Part shown: in pieces, positions 11,376-19,306 of the stretch
Position numbering within the stretch: position 1 is the stretch's first letter
Layout: each line of letters begins with the position of its first letter
Assembly: GCA_002719955.1 (NCBI GenBank)
Contig: PBFW01000060.1
Coordinates: forward strand, 20,573 to 84,572
DNA from: Deltaproteobacteria bacterium
Lineage (GTDB): Bacteria > Myxococcota_A > UBA9160 > UBA4427
DNA: 64,000 nucleotides
Reading direction: 5' to 3'
Notes under the pieces: generated by a model
What the model was told of the DNA's origin: nothing
What the model saw: only the letters and a program-made list of their open reading frames with translations
The model's database searches: none
Position numbers and translations under genes: made by a program

Positions 11376-12611
11376 TCAGCGCGGCGTCGAGCTTTCGACG
11401 ACACGCTCGAGGAAGGACGCCATCCGCCGAGCGAGGTCGTCGCGGATAAACCCGTTCTCGACCCAACGCCGCCCGGATTCGGCGAGGCGAGCCGCCCGCT
11501 CGGGAGCGTCCATGACGTGCTCGATGGCAGCCACTAACTGGTCCTCGACCTCGGGGTCGATCACGATGGCGCCCTGCGCCTCCTCGATCATGCGACGAAT
11601 CTCACCCTTGGCCGCGAGCACGACCGGTCGCTCCTGCGCCAGGAATTCGAAGATCTTAGAGGGGATCACGGTTTCGAAGACCGGCAGGTCACGCAGCATC
11701 ACGAGTAGGAGATCGATCGATGCGATCCATTCGGGCATGGCCGCCCGCGGCTGCAGGCCGAGCATGACGACGTTCTTCAATCCGCGTCGCGCGACCTCCG
11801 CTTCGAGCTTGGCACGATCCGCGCCGTCTCCGATGAAGACGAAGCGCAGTTCTGTGCGCTGCTCCAAGCGTCCCGCGACGTCGATGAGTAGGCTGAGTCC
11901 GTGAGCCAGGCCGAGGGTGCCGACGTAGGCGACGGTGAAATGGTTCGCGAGTCCGTGCTCCTCGAGCAGCACCTCGTTCTTTGGCCGAGGCCGGAAGAGC
12001 GTCGGGTCGATCCCGTTGTAGATCAACTCGATGTCTTCCGCGGCCACCCCTCGTTCCATGATGTGGTCGCGAAAGGTTCGGGTATTCACGACGACGCCGG
12101 CGGCGCTTCGGTACAGCCATTTTTCGAGTGCCTCGAGGGTCGAGAGGATCGGGCCCTCGTTCAACTGTCCGAGTTCGACGACCGATTTCGGCCAGAGGTC
12201 GCGGACCTCCAGGACGAAGGGGCGTCGCTTCAATCTGGAAATGACCGCGCCGGCGATACCGACGAAGAATTGCGGACTGGTTGCGATGACCAGATCGGGC
12301 TTCTCGGTGCGTAGAGATGCGAAAACAGCGGTGAAGGCGAACAAGAGGTAATTCGCGACGCGTCTCGAGAAACCCGCGTTGGGCGTCAGGTACATCCAGG
12401 TTCGGATGACACGGATGCCGTCGATCCTCTCTTCCTGGATCCAGCGATTCTTGTAGCCTTCGAAGATCTGTCCCACAGGATGGTTTGGAACGCCGGTGAT
12501 GACCGTGACCTCGTGCCCATCCTGCACCCAGCGCCGACAATGTTCATGGGTGCGGTTGGCCGGGGCGTTGACCTCCGGGGGGAAATAGTGAGTGATGAAG
12601 AGGATCTTCAT
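11376..12611 (-). CDS. Family-4 glycosyltransferase (WbuB-like)
   Basis: A 411-residue GT-B glycosyltransferase. The N-terminal half starts MKILFITHYFPPEVNAPANR, typical of WbuB-like N-acetylaminosugar transferases, and includes EVRDLWPKS. The C-terminal half has YVGTLGLAHGL, the GDGADRAKLEAE donor-binding region, and the PSKIFEFLAQERPVV segment carrying the EX7E-type acid. Such enzymes add a sugar to an undecaprenyl-linked intermediate at the cytoplasmic membrane. It is the last gene of the minus-strand exosortase operon, 89 bases after epsI, and convergent with the sigma-54 regulator. The exact sugar cannot be told. Confidence 0.93.
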   Translation of the reverse strand: MKILFITHYFPPEVNAPANRTHEHCRRWVQDGHEVTVITGVPNHPVGQIFEGYKNRWIQEERIDGIRVIRTWMYLTPNAGFSRRVANYLLFAFTAVFASLRTEKPDLVIATSPQFFVGIAGAVISRLKRRPFVLEVRDLWPKSVVELGQLNEGPILSTLEALEKWLYRSAAGVVVNTRTFRDHIMERGVAAEDIELIYNGIDPTLFRPRPKNEVLLEEHGLANHFTVAYVGTLGLAHGLSLLIDVAGRLEQRTELRFVFIGDGADRAKLEAEVARRGLKNVVMLGLQPRAAMPEWIASIDLLLVMLRDLPVFETVIPSKIFEFLAQERPVVLAAKGEIRRMIEEAQGAIVIDPEVEDQLVAAIEHVMDAPERAARLAESGRRWVENGFIRDDLARRMASFLERVVESSTPR

Positions 12612-12700
12612 GGTTCGCCCGCGTGCTCGGAAAGAGCGGTCTCGATGAATACCCAGCGGCTACGAAATTTCGCGGCGCATAGCGATGTGCACCGGATAGG

Positions 12701-13348
12701 CTAGTTGGGTATAAAATCTGACAACAGGGGTGTGACGGTGCTCGCAAATTCCTCGAAAATGGCTTCGGCCGCCTTTTCGTCTCCGAACTGGATCGGGACG
12801 GTGAAGCGAACGAGTGAACCATCGGTGCGGCCACGACGCGCCCGATCGAGAAACATCCAGATGATCTTGTGGTGATTGCGGGCGATGACCCGGCCTCGAG
12901 AGTGATACCAGAAATAGACGAGCGCGCGCTGATTGCCCTTGGCGATCACGAAGCGCTTGGCCTCGCCACCGGAGCCGATGTCGATCGGAACCACCTGCGC
13001 GTCGATCACGTTCCAGCCGCTGCCGGGGAGACAATGCTCGGGCGGATGGATCGCAGACACGAGTCCCGACTGGTCATCGCGGGTCTGGCGCTCGTGATAT
13101 CCGATATAGAGGTGGGATGCGATGTTCGTTTCCGGCTTGAAGAAGTTGCACGAGAGATAGTCGGTGACTTGAAGATTGCGCAGCGTCTGATCGTCGAGGG
13201 TCTCGCGATTTGCACAGCGCCACTCAGCGATGGCGTCCGGGAAAAGGCCGAACGGCTCCCGCGCAGGGATCACCTCGGTGCTTCCGAGGTACCAATAGAC
13301 GTACGTGTTCAGGGCGAGGAAAAGAAGGGCGGCGGCGATCTTCTTCAT
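12701..13348 (-). CDS. epsI: Exosortase-associated protein EpsI
   Basis: A 215-residue EpsI-family protein with one N-terminal membrane anchor (LLFLALNTYVYWYLG), then an extracytoplasmic domain containing the family signature CLPGSGW around residue 110 and YFWYHSRGR. EpsI proteins accompany or are fused to exosortases and are needed for exopolysaccharide production; their chemistry is unproven. ATG 13348 lies four bases after the exosortase stop. Longer in-frame starts would overlap that gene and add Arg-rich sequence. Confidence 0.92.
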   Translation of the reverse strand: MKKIAAALLFLALNTYVYWYLGSTEVIPAREPFGLFPDAIAEWRCANRETLDDQTLRNLQVTDYLSCNFFKPETNIASHLYIGYHERQTRDDQSGLVSAIHPPEHCLPGSGWNVIDAQVVPIDIGSGGEAKRFVIAKGNQRALVYFWYHSRGRVIARNHHKIIWMFLDRARRGRTDGSLVRFTVPIQFGDEKAAEAIFEEFASTVTPLLSDFIPN

Positions 13349-13352
13349 TGAC

Positions 13353-14291
13353 TCATCCCTTCTTCGTTCCATCGGGCGAGGGCGCGTCCCCACCGGGTGT
13401 CGATCGATTGCAGGCGCCCAGGAAAAAATCGATCATGCGACCCTCACCCAGCAAGATGAAGAACGCCATTCCGAAGGTGAAGATTCCCTGAAAATCGTGG
13501 ATCGGACCGCCGGCGGCCTCCTCGCCAAAATGATGGGCGAGGTAGCCCGTCAATGCGACCCGGAACGCGTTGACAAAGATTGCGATCGGTATCGTAGAGC
13601 CGACGAGCAGGATCTGGATCCACAGGACGCCGCGTTTGAAAAAATGCGCAAAGACGACCCCTAACGTGATGAGGGCCATCAGACTTCTAAGTCCGCTGCA
13701 TGCCTCGTGCACGAAGAGTTCCGTATGGGCGAGATGGATGATATTGCCCTCGACCAGGGCCGGGATGCCGAGTTCGTGGAGGCTGGAAACGGCGAATTGC
13801 GCCGCCATCAGCTGGAGCGGGAAGGCGACGGTGTTCACCAGCGATACCGGCAGGGGCACCATGAGAAAGAGGAAGAGGAGCGGGAAGGACAGGATCTTGA
13901 AGACCTCGCGGCCGAGCAGGAGCAGGATGAGACCGATCAGCGTGAAGACGAATCCCGAACGCATCGTCATGAGCTCGGTTCCGAGTCGCCCGATCGCGAG
14001 CGAGGTCAGGCCGATCAGGAGGGGCAGCAGACCGATCCATGCCCCCTTGATCGGTGCCTCCTGCAGGTCCCAGCGACGCTCGTAGGCGAAGAAGAGGGCG
14101 AGGGGCGCGACGATGAAGCCGTGCTGGTAATCCTCGACGATGCTCCAGTGGTGCACCATGTTGCGAAGAATCGGGAAGTAGATGCCGAAGAGCGCGACGA
14201 TCAGTCCACATACGATGTAGACGGTGGTTCGTCGTTCGAACTCATCGGGTTCTCCCGCGGTGCGGCCGATCGTGCTCGTTGAATCTGCCAT
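13353..14291 (-). CDS. xrtA: Exosortase (XrtA/EpsH-like transmembrane cysteine protease/transpeptidase)
   Basis: A 312-residue polytopic protein with about eight membrane segments. The proposed catalytic triad is intact: Cys198 in HEACSGLRS, Arg244 in NAFRVALTGY and His265 in HDFQG; the YQHGF motif near residues 55-59 is also present. Exosortases cut PEP-CTERM-type sorting tails and are linked to exopolysaccharide loci. The start ATG directly abuts the wecB stop and epsI follows, forming one operon. The exact exosortase subtype is inferred from the neighbouring polysaccharide genes. No PEP-CTERM substrate protein was found in this window. Confidence 0.94.
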   Translation of the reverse strand: MADSTSTIGRTAGEPDEFERRTTVYIVCGLIVALFGIYFPILRNMVHHWSIVEDYQHGFIVAPLALFFAYERRWDLQEAPIKGAWIGLLPLLIGLTSLAIGRLGTELMTMRSGFVFTLIGLILLLLGREVFKILSFPLLFLFLMVPLPVSLVNTVAFPLQLMAAQFAVSSLHELGIPALVEGNIIHLAHTELFVHEACSGLRSLMALITLGVVFAHFFKRGVLWIQILLVGSTIPIAIFVNAFRVALTGYLAHHFGEEAAGGPIHDFQGIFTFGMAFFILLGEGRMIDFFLGACNRSTPGGDAPSPDGTKKG

Positions 14292-15428
14292 CTAGACCTT
14301 GTCCAACTCCCTCTCCGAGAAGTCTCGCTCCAGAATGTCGACGATGCGCGCCGCGGCCCGCCCATCCCAGAGCGCGGGCCGCCTTCCATTTTTTTCGCCC
14401 GCCGGCCCATTGCGCAGATCGGCGATCGCGGTCTCTATCGCCGCGGGATCGGTTCCGACGATTCTGTTTGTTCCCTCGGTCACCGTGACGGGACGTTCGG
14501 TGCTGTTTCGCAGTGTAAGGCATGGGACGCCTAGCGCAGTTGTCTCTTCCTGAATGCCCCCCGAATCCGTGAGGACCATCTGAGCGTCCGTCAGGAGGCG
14601 CAGAAAATCGAGATAGCCAAGGGGATCGGTCAGATGGAGGTCCGGCTTGAGGCCGCCGAGATTCGCCTCGATCGCATGGGCCGTGCGCGGATGAATCGGA
14701 AATATGACCGGGAGTTCTTTGTTCAGTCGCCCGAGGACTTCGAAGAGCCGAATCAACCGCTCGGCGGAGTCGACGTTGCTCGGGCGATGCAGCGTGAGAA
14801 CGGCGTAGGAATGGGGCGAGAGGCCAAGCCTCGCGAGGGTATCGAGTTCCCGGGCCCGTTCCTGATGGGCCAGCAATGTGTCAATCATGACGTTGCCGAC
14901 GAAGTGGATCTTCTCGGGGGCCACGCCTTCCCGTAGCAGGTTCTCCTCCGCGGAGGGCTCCGTGGTGAAGAGCCAATGCGAGACCGAATCCGTCAGTACG
15001 CGGTTAATCTCCTCCGGCATCTTGCGATCCCACGAGCGAAGGCCCGCTTCGACGTGGGCGACGGGGATGTCGAGTTTGACGGCGGCAAGGGCGGCGGCGA
15101 TGGTCGAATTCACATCTCCCACGACCAGGACCGCATGCGGTCGTCGCTCGATCAGCAACTCCTCGATCTTCATCAGGACCTGCGCGGTCTGTTGGCCGTG
15201 GCTTCCCGAACCGACGCCCAAGTTCACGTCCGGCTGGGGGATCCCGAGGTCCTCGAAGAAGGACTCGGACATGGCCTTGTCATAATGCTGGCCCGTGTGC
15301 ACGAGGACGGGCTCGAAGCGGTCGGGACGGCGAGCGAACTCGTGCATCAGGGGTGCGATCTTCATGAAATTGGGCCGTGCGCCGGCGACGGCGAGGACTC
15401 GGATCTTTTCGTTCGGGTCCAGGGGCAT
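14292..15428 (-). CDS. wecB: UDP-N-acetylglucosamine 2-epimerase (non-hydrolysing)
   Basis: WecB interconverts UDP-GlcNAc and UDP-ManNAc for surface polysaccharide synthesis. Diagnostic segments are VAGARPNFMKIAPL at the N-terminus, TGQHYDKAMSESFFEDLGIPQPD, VVGDVNSTIAAALAA, HVEAGLRSWD, PEEINR and DSGGIQEE in the C-terminal nucleotide-binding half. ATG 15428 gives 378 residues, the usual length; ATG 15455 would add nine. It is the first gene of the minus-strand operon wecB-xrtA-epsI-glycosyltransferase, divergent from the sigma-54 regulator at 15947. Confidence 0.95.
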   Translation of the reverse strand: MPLDPNEKIRVLAVAGARPNFMKIAPLMHEFARRPDRFEPVLVHTGQHYDKAMSESFFEDLGIPQPDVNLGVGSGSHGQQTAQVLMKIEELLIERRPHAVLVVGDVNSTIAAALAAVKLDIPVAHVEAGLRSWDRKMPEEINRVLTDSVSHWLFTTEPSAEENLLREGVAPEKIHFVGNVMIDTLLAHQERARELDTLARLGLSPHSYAVLTLHRPSNVDSAERLIRLFEVLGRLNKELPVIFPIHPRTAHAIEANLGGLKPDLHLTDPLGYLDFLRLLTDAQMVLTDSGGIQEETTALGVPCLTLRNSTERPVTVTEGTNRIVGTDPAAIETAIADLRNGPAGEKNGRRPALWDGRAAARIVDILERDFSERELDKV

Positions 15429-15946
15429 CAGGTGGTCTTCCTGCCGAATCGGCATCGGGTCTCCCGTCTGCGCTTCGCGCGTAGCAGGGAGGGCGAGAGG
15501 AGCGGGTCGACAAGCCTCCTCTGGGAATTTCGGGACTTCCGAGCGTCTTCTTTAGCATGCCGGTTCCGGGAGCCCCGCGTTCTCGATCCGGTGGCGGATT
15601 GAATGACTGTCCCCAAGGGTGGAGGGGAGGGGGACCAGTAACGACTCTGGGTTTCCCCCTAATTTTATGTGATTTGCGTGGAATTTGATCACAAGGTCAC
15701 TTTCCGGCGACCGATGAAGGAACACAGTTTCCCATCTGGAGCACAAGTTCCCAATTTTGGAGTATTTTTCCCCATTGCGGCAAAAAGAACGTCCATCTAT
15801 GGCTACATTTCGGCACTACTTGGGTGAGAAGTCCGATTTGCTTCAAAAACGAACGCAGTTTGTCTTTTTTGAATTTGTGAATGGTCTGGAAAAATGCGGC
15901 GAAAACGATTCATCGTTTCGATCTCCCCGGGAGCCATTGAGCATCG
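15429..15946. promoter_or_regulatory. AT-rich divergent regulatory region of the exosortase/EPS locus
   Basis: About 518 bases without a convincing gene, clearly more AT-rich than its surroundings from 15650 on. It separates the minus-strand wecB operon from the plus-strand regulator and export genes. Visible elements are two tandem imperfect repeats at 15723-15741 and 15742-15762 with a weaker third copy to 15780, the half-sites TGTGA at 15668-15672 and TCACA at 15689-15693 (too far apart for a standard Crp site), and a weak -24/-12 candidate TGGCTACATTTCGGCA at 15800-15815. A small reading frame at 15757-15954 is probably not translated. Confidence 0.5.
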
Positions 15947-17365
15947 ATGAGTGAACGCGTGACGGTTCTCGTGATTGATGATGATCCCGGGATTCGAGAC
16001 TTTTTGGAGATGCTTGCGACGCGCCAGGGCTATGGGGTTTTTACCGCCGTGGACGGGGAGACTGCGCTCGCAGAACTCGACGACACCCGGCCCGACCTGA
16101 TCACCCTTGACGCGGTGTTACCGGGGATCGATGGGATTGAGACCTTGCGCCGTATCAAGCAGCGTTTGCCAGAGACGCCGGTCATCATGCTCTCGGGCCA
16201 TGGGCAGGCGCGTACGATCGTCGAAGCGATGCGGCTGGGCGCTTCGGATTTTCTGCGCAAGCCCTTCGAGGTCGAAGAACTCGAATTGGCCTTCAAGAAG
16301 GCGCTCGAGAATCGCGCTCTCGAGGAAGAGGTGATCAGCCTGCGTGGGCGGGTGCGGACGGAAGTCGACGGCCTGATGACCGGCGGCGACAACCCCAAGA
16401 TGCGCGAAGTGCAGGAGATCATCGAGCAGGTCGCGGACACCGACATCACAGTGCTCGTCCGCGGCGAGAGCGGCACCGGGAAGGAAGTCGTTGCCCGTGC
16501 GCTTTTCCAGCTCGGCAATCGACGAAGCCGCCCCTTCGTGAAGGTCAATTGCGCGGCATTGCCCTCGGAACTCCTCGAGAGCGAACTCTTCGGCTTCGAA
16601 AAGGGCGCTTTTACCGGAGCGCAGAAACGCAAACTCGGAAAATTCGAATACGCGAATCATGGCACCATTTTCCTCGACGAGATCAGCGAGATGGCTCCCG
16701 GTCTCCAGGCAAAGCTTCTCCAGGTCCTGCAGGATGGTGAGTTCTCTCGCCTCGGCGGCGAGATGGATGTGCGCGTCGATGCACGCATCATCGCTGCCAC
16801 GAACCGAAACCTCGAAGACGCCGTCAATAAGGGCGAATTTCGAGAGGATCTCTACTACCGGCTGAATGTCGTCACGATTCATGTTCCTCCGCTGCGCGAC
16901 CGGATCGATGCAGTTCCGCTCCTCGTCGAGCATTTCCTCCAGATGTACAACGAACGGTACAAGAAGAGCGTCGAGGAATTGTCGACCGAGACGATGCGCT
17001 CGCTGATGGGATACCACTGGCCGGGCAATGTCCGCGAACTCGAGAACATGATCAAGCGGATGGTAGTGCTCGGCAACGAGCAGGCCGTGCTTCAGGAGAT
17101 CGATCAGCGCGAGTCCATCCCGAAGGCGGACGCGGACACGCAAGAGCTCGACCTGGCCGTACTCGCCGCGAATTTCGCGAACGGAGAGGAACTCGATCTC
17201 AAGGCCATCTCGAGGCGCGCCTCGCGGGTCGCCGAAAAGAAGGTGATCGAGCGCGTTCTGGGGATGACGCGCTGGAATCGCAAGGAAACCGCGAAGCGCC
17301 TGCAGATCAGCTACAAGGCGCTGCTTTACAAGATGAAGGAAAACGGATTGAACGAGGGCCGTTAG
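15947..17365 (+). CDS. Sigma-54-dependent response regulator of the EPS locus (PrsR-like)
   Basis: A 472-residue NtrC-type activator: receiver domain with acidic D11-D13 and phospho-acceptor D55 (LITLDAVLPG), AAA+ domain with GESGTGKE, GAFTGA, IFLDEISEM and an RLN segment, and a C-terminal Fis-like helix-turn-helix (MTRWNRKETAKRLQISYK). Its location at the head of the polysaccharide export genes and the known presence of PrsR regulators in XrtA loci suggest it controls this locus or PEP-CTERM genes. No kinase gene is adjacent. It is strongly similar to the regulator at 9856 in the AAA+ and Fis domains. Confidence 0.94.
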   Translation: MSERVTVLVIDDDPGIRDFLEMLATRQGYGVFTAVDGETALAELDDTRPDLITLDAVLPGIDGIETLRRIKQRLPETPVIMLSGHGQARTIVEAMRLGASDFLRKPFEVEELELAFKKALENRALEEEVISLRGRVRTEVDGLMTGGDNPKMREVQEIIEQVADTDITVLVRGESGTGKEVVARALFQLGNRRSRPFVKVNCAALPSELLESELFGFEKGAFTGAQKRKLGKFEYANHGTIFLDEISEMAPGLQAKLLQVLQDGEFSRLGGEMDVRVDARIIAATNRNLEDAVNKGEFREDLYYRLNVVTIHVPPLRDRIDAVPLLVEHFLQMYNERYKKSVEELSTETMRSLMGYHWPGNVRELENMIKRMVVLGNEQAVLQEIDQRESIPKADADTQELDLAVLAANFANGEELDLKAISRRASRVAEKKVIERVLGMTRWNRKETAKRLQISYKALLYKMKENGLNEGR

Positions 17366-17405
17366 GTCCCTGTTCGTCTGTTTTTTCTATTTCGACCGGA
17401 GATTC

Positions 17406-18011
17406 ATGATGATTCGCGTTGTCCAATACTCTCGACACATCGCCTTCATGGTGATGGCTGCCCTGGCCATGGGCTGTACCGGAGCCGGTGCGCCGATGCC
17501 CTTGGAGCCGGCTGCGGGGACGCGCGAGGCCTACGTGATCGGGATTCCCGATATATTGAAGATCGTCGTCTGGAGGAATCCAGATCTGTCGGTCGAGGTG
17601 CCCGTTCGACGCGACGGGAAGATTTCGGTTCCGCTCGTCGATGACGTACAAGCCGAGGGTCTGACGCCGCACGAACTCAAGGAAGTCCTGACCGAAGCGT
17701 TGGCCGAGTTCGTCACGGCGCCCGACGTGACGGTGATCGTCCAGCAGACGAATAGTCATACGGTGACGGTCGTCGGGGGCGTCGCACGATCGGGTCAGAT
17801 TGCGCTCACGCGGCAGATGCGGGTCGTCGAAGCGATCGCCACGATGGGTGGATTCAATGCCTGGGCCAAGAAGGATCGGATCAAGATTCTCCGGAAGAAC
17901 GGGAACGAGATGGTCGAGTACGTCTTCAGCTATGGCGCTTTCGCCGCGGGGAAGGCACCTGATTCGAATCTTCTGCTTCAGCCAGGAGATACGGTTGTCG
18001 TACCGGAATAG
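17406..18011 (+). CDS. Polysaccharide export lipoprotein, Wza/EpsE-like
   Basis: A 201-residue outer-membrane-targeted lipoprotein. The signal peptide ends in the lipobox ALAMGC (Cys near residue 24). A polysaccharide biosynthesis/export domain follows (AYVIGIPDILKIVVWRNPDLS) and then a SLBB-type domain (TVTVVGGVARSGQIAL through LLLQPGDTVVVPE). Such proteins form the periplasmic and outer-membrane export channel for exopolysaccharide. The protein is short, as in XrtA-associated export proteins, not full-length Wza. RBS GGAG is present. The next gene begins 13 bases later. Confidence 0.94.
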   Translation: MMIRVVQYSRHIAFMVMAALAMGCTGAGAPMPLEPAAGTREAYVIGIPDILKIVVWRNPDLSVEVPVRRDGKISVPLVDDVQAEGLTPHELKEVLTEALAEFVTAPDVTVIVQQTNSHTVTVVGGVARSGQIALTRQMRVVEAIATMGGFNAWAKKDRIKILRKNGNEMVEYVFSYGAFAAGKAPDSNLLLQPGDTVVVPE

Positions 18012-18023
18012 CAGGGGCGCCGA

Positions 18024-19292
18024 ATGGTTCGCGCGCATGTCTGCGTATTGGTGGGGTTGGGATTGATGCTATCAGCGGCATCTACAGCAGCACGGCAGTT
18101 GGAATTCTTCGTCGAGAATCGTCTCGTCGGAAGTGACAACGTGTCCGGGCGGGCACAGAACTCCGCCAGGAATCCTCGAGCGGATGGATTCTGGGAGATC
18201 GCTCCAAGAGTCACCGTCCGGGAAACGCTCGACGAACGCTCTTACGATATTCGCTACCAGCCCTCCTTCGAGAAATATTTCGCGGTGGATCAACTCTCCG
18301 GCTGGGACCACAACGCGGTGGCGCGCGCCGATTGGGCCCTCACCCCGACCGATCGTCTCGGCGTGGACGGAAGCTTCGCATCGAATCGACGTTTGCGGGA
18401 AGAATTCCTCGATCTAGGGATCGATCCCGATCCGGCTCTCGAGCCGACCGACAGACAACGAATCAGACGGAGCCGAGCGGCCCTCTACTACTCGCGTAGT
18501 TTCAACCAGAGGTTGTCCGCGCGGCTCGATTATCGTTTCGACGACCTCGATTACAACCGACGCGATGTCAGCGATTCGCGATCCCAGACGGCTTCTCTCG
18601 GGATGGAGTATTCCCCGAATCAACGTACTGCGGTGGGCGTCACCGGTTCGTTGAGGCATAGGAATTCGCGGGTCAATCAAACGCTCTCCAATGGCGTTGT
18701 GTTCCGGGAAGTACGGAACTCCTCCCGCACGGTTGATGTGTCGTTCTCCCTCCGCCGCGAAATTGCGAAGACGCTGGATGTTTCGATTCAGGCGGGCCCC
18801 TCGATCATCGAGACCCAGCAAGACGTGGCCGCGCTGGTCGTCTTAGTCCCCCGCCCCCCCCCGAAATCACACTCGAACGATCTGTCATTCTTCGCCGCGG
18901 CCTCAATCCGCAAGACATTTCGTGACGCCGAGATGACATTGAGCTACTCGCGATTCGAATCCGGAGGCGGCGGGAGCGTGACGTCATCGATCTCCGACAG
19001 CGTCACGGGGAGCGCGATCTATCGAGTCGATCGATGGTGGGTTCTGCGGGCTTTCGCCTCATGGAGCCGTCAAAAACAATTCGCGGATGATGTCTCGGTA
19101 GGCGGCGATGAGGAGATCACTCGCTACAGAGTCGTCGGCTCTCTCACGCGCAAGTTCACACCCAGGCTCGCGTTGACCGGACGCGTGCAGTACCGCGTAC
19201 AATCCCGGAAGGCCCCGGGTGACGACCCGGTGACCGAAACCCTCTCGGGTTGGATCGCCCTTCGATTCAGCTTCGATCCGATCGTTTTCTAG
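18024..19292 (+). CDS. Outer-membrane beta-barrel protein of the EPS locus
   Basis: A 422-residue protein with a signal peptide (hydrophobic stretch ending AASTAARQ) and many alternating, Arg- and aromatic-rich strands such as YDIRYQPSFEKYF, LSARLDYRFDDL and LTGRVQYRVQS, ending in an aromatic strand. It fits the EpsL-like outer-membrane barrels that accompany exosortase loci and may form the export pore. The gene contains a run of nine C at 18854-18862, encoding consecutive prolines, which could slip. The last codons lie shortly before the Wzz-like start. Confidence 0.8.
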   Translation: MVRAHVCVLVGLGLMLSAASTAARQLEFFVENRLVGSDNVSGRAQNSARNPRADGFWEIAPRVTVRETLDERSYDIRYQPSFEKYFAVDQLSGWDHNAVARADWALTPTDRLGVDGSFASNRRLREEFLDLGIDPDPALEPTDRQRIRRSRAALYYSRSFNQRLSARLDYRFDDLDYNRRDVSDSRSQTASLGMEYSPNQRTAVGVTGSLRHRNSRVNQTLSNGVVFREVRNSSRTVDVSFSLRREIAKTLDVSIQAGPSIIETQQDVAALVVLVPRPPPKSHSNDLSFFAAASIRKTFRDAEMTLSYSRFESGGGGSVTSSISDSVTGSAIYRVDRWWVLRAFASWSRQKQFADDVSVGGDEEITRYRVVGSLTRKFTPRLALTGRVQYRVQSRKAPGDDPVTETLSGWIALRFSFDPIVF

Positions 19293-19306
19293 AACCTAGT
19301 GGACCA

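Noticed and set aside
15800..15815. Sigma-54 promoter candidate TGGCTACATTTCGGCA
   Set aside because: It has GG and GC at the right distance, but the -12 TTGC is CGGC and the -24 element is incomplete. It is noted in the regulatory region only.
15757..15954. 65-residue plus-strand frame before the EPS regulator
   Set aside because: No ribosome binding site, no family likeness, it overlaps the regulator start and lies in AT-rich promoter DNA.
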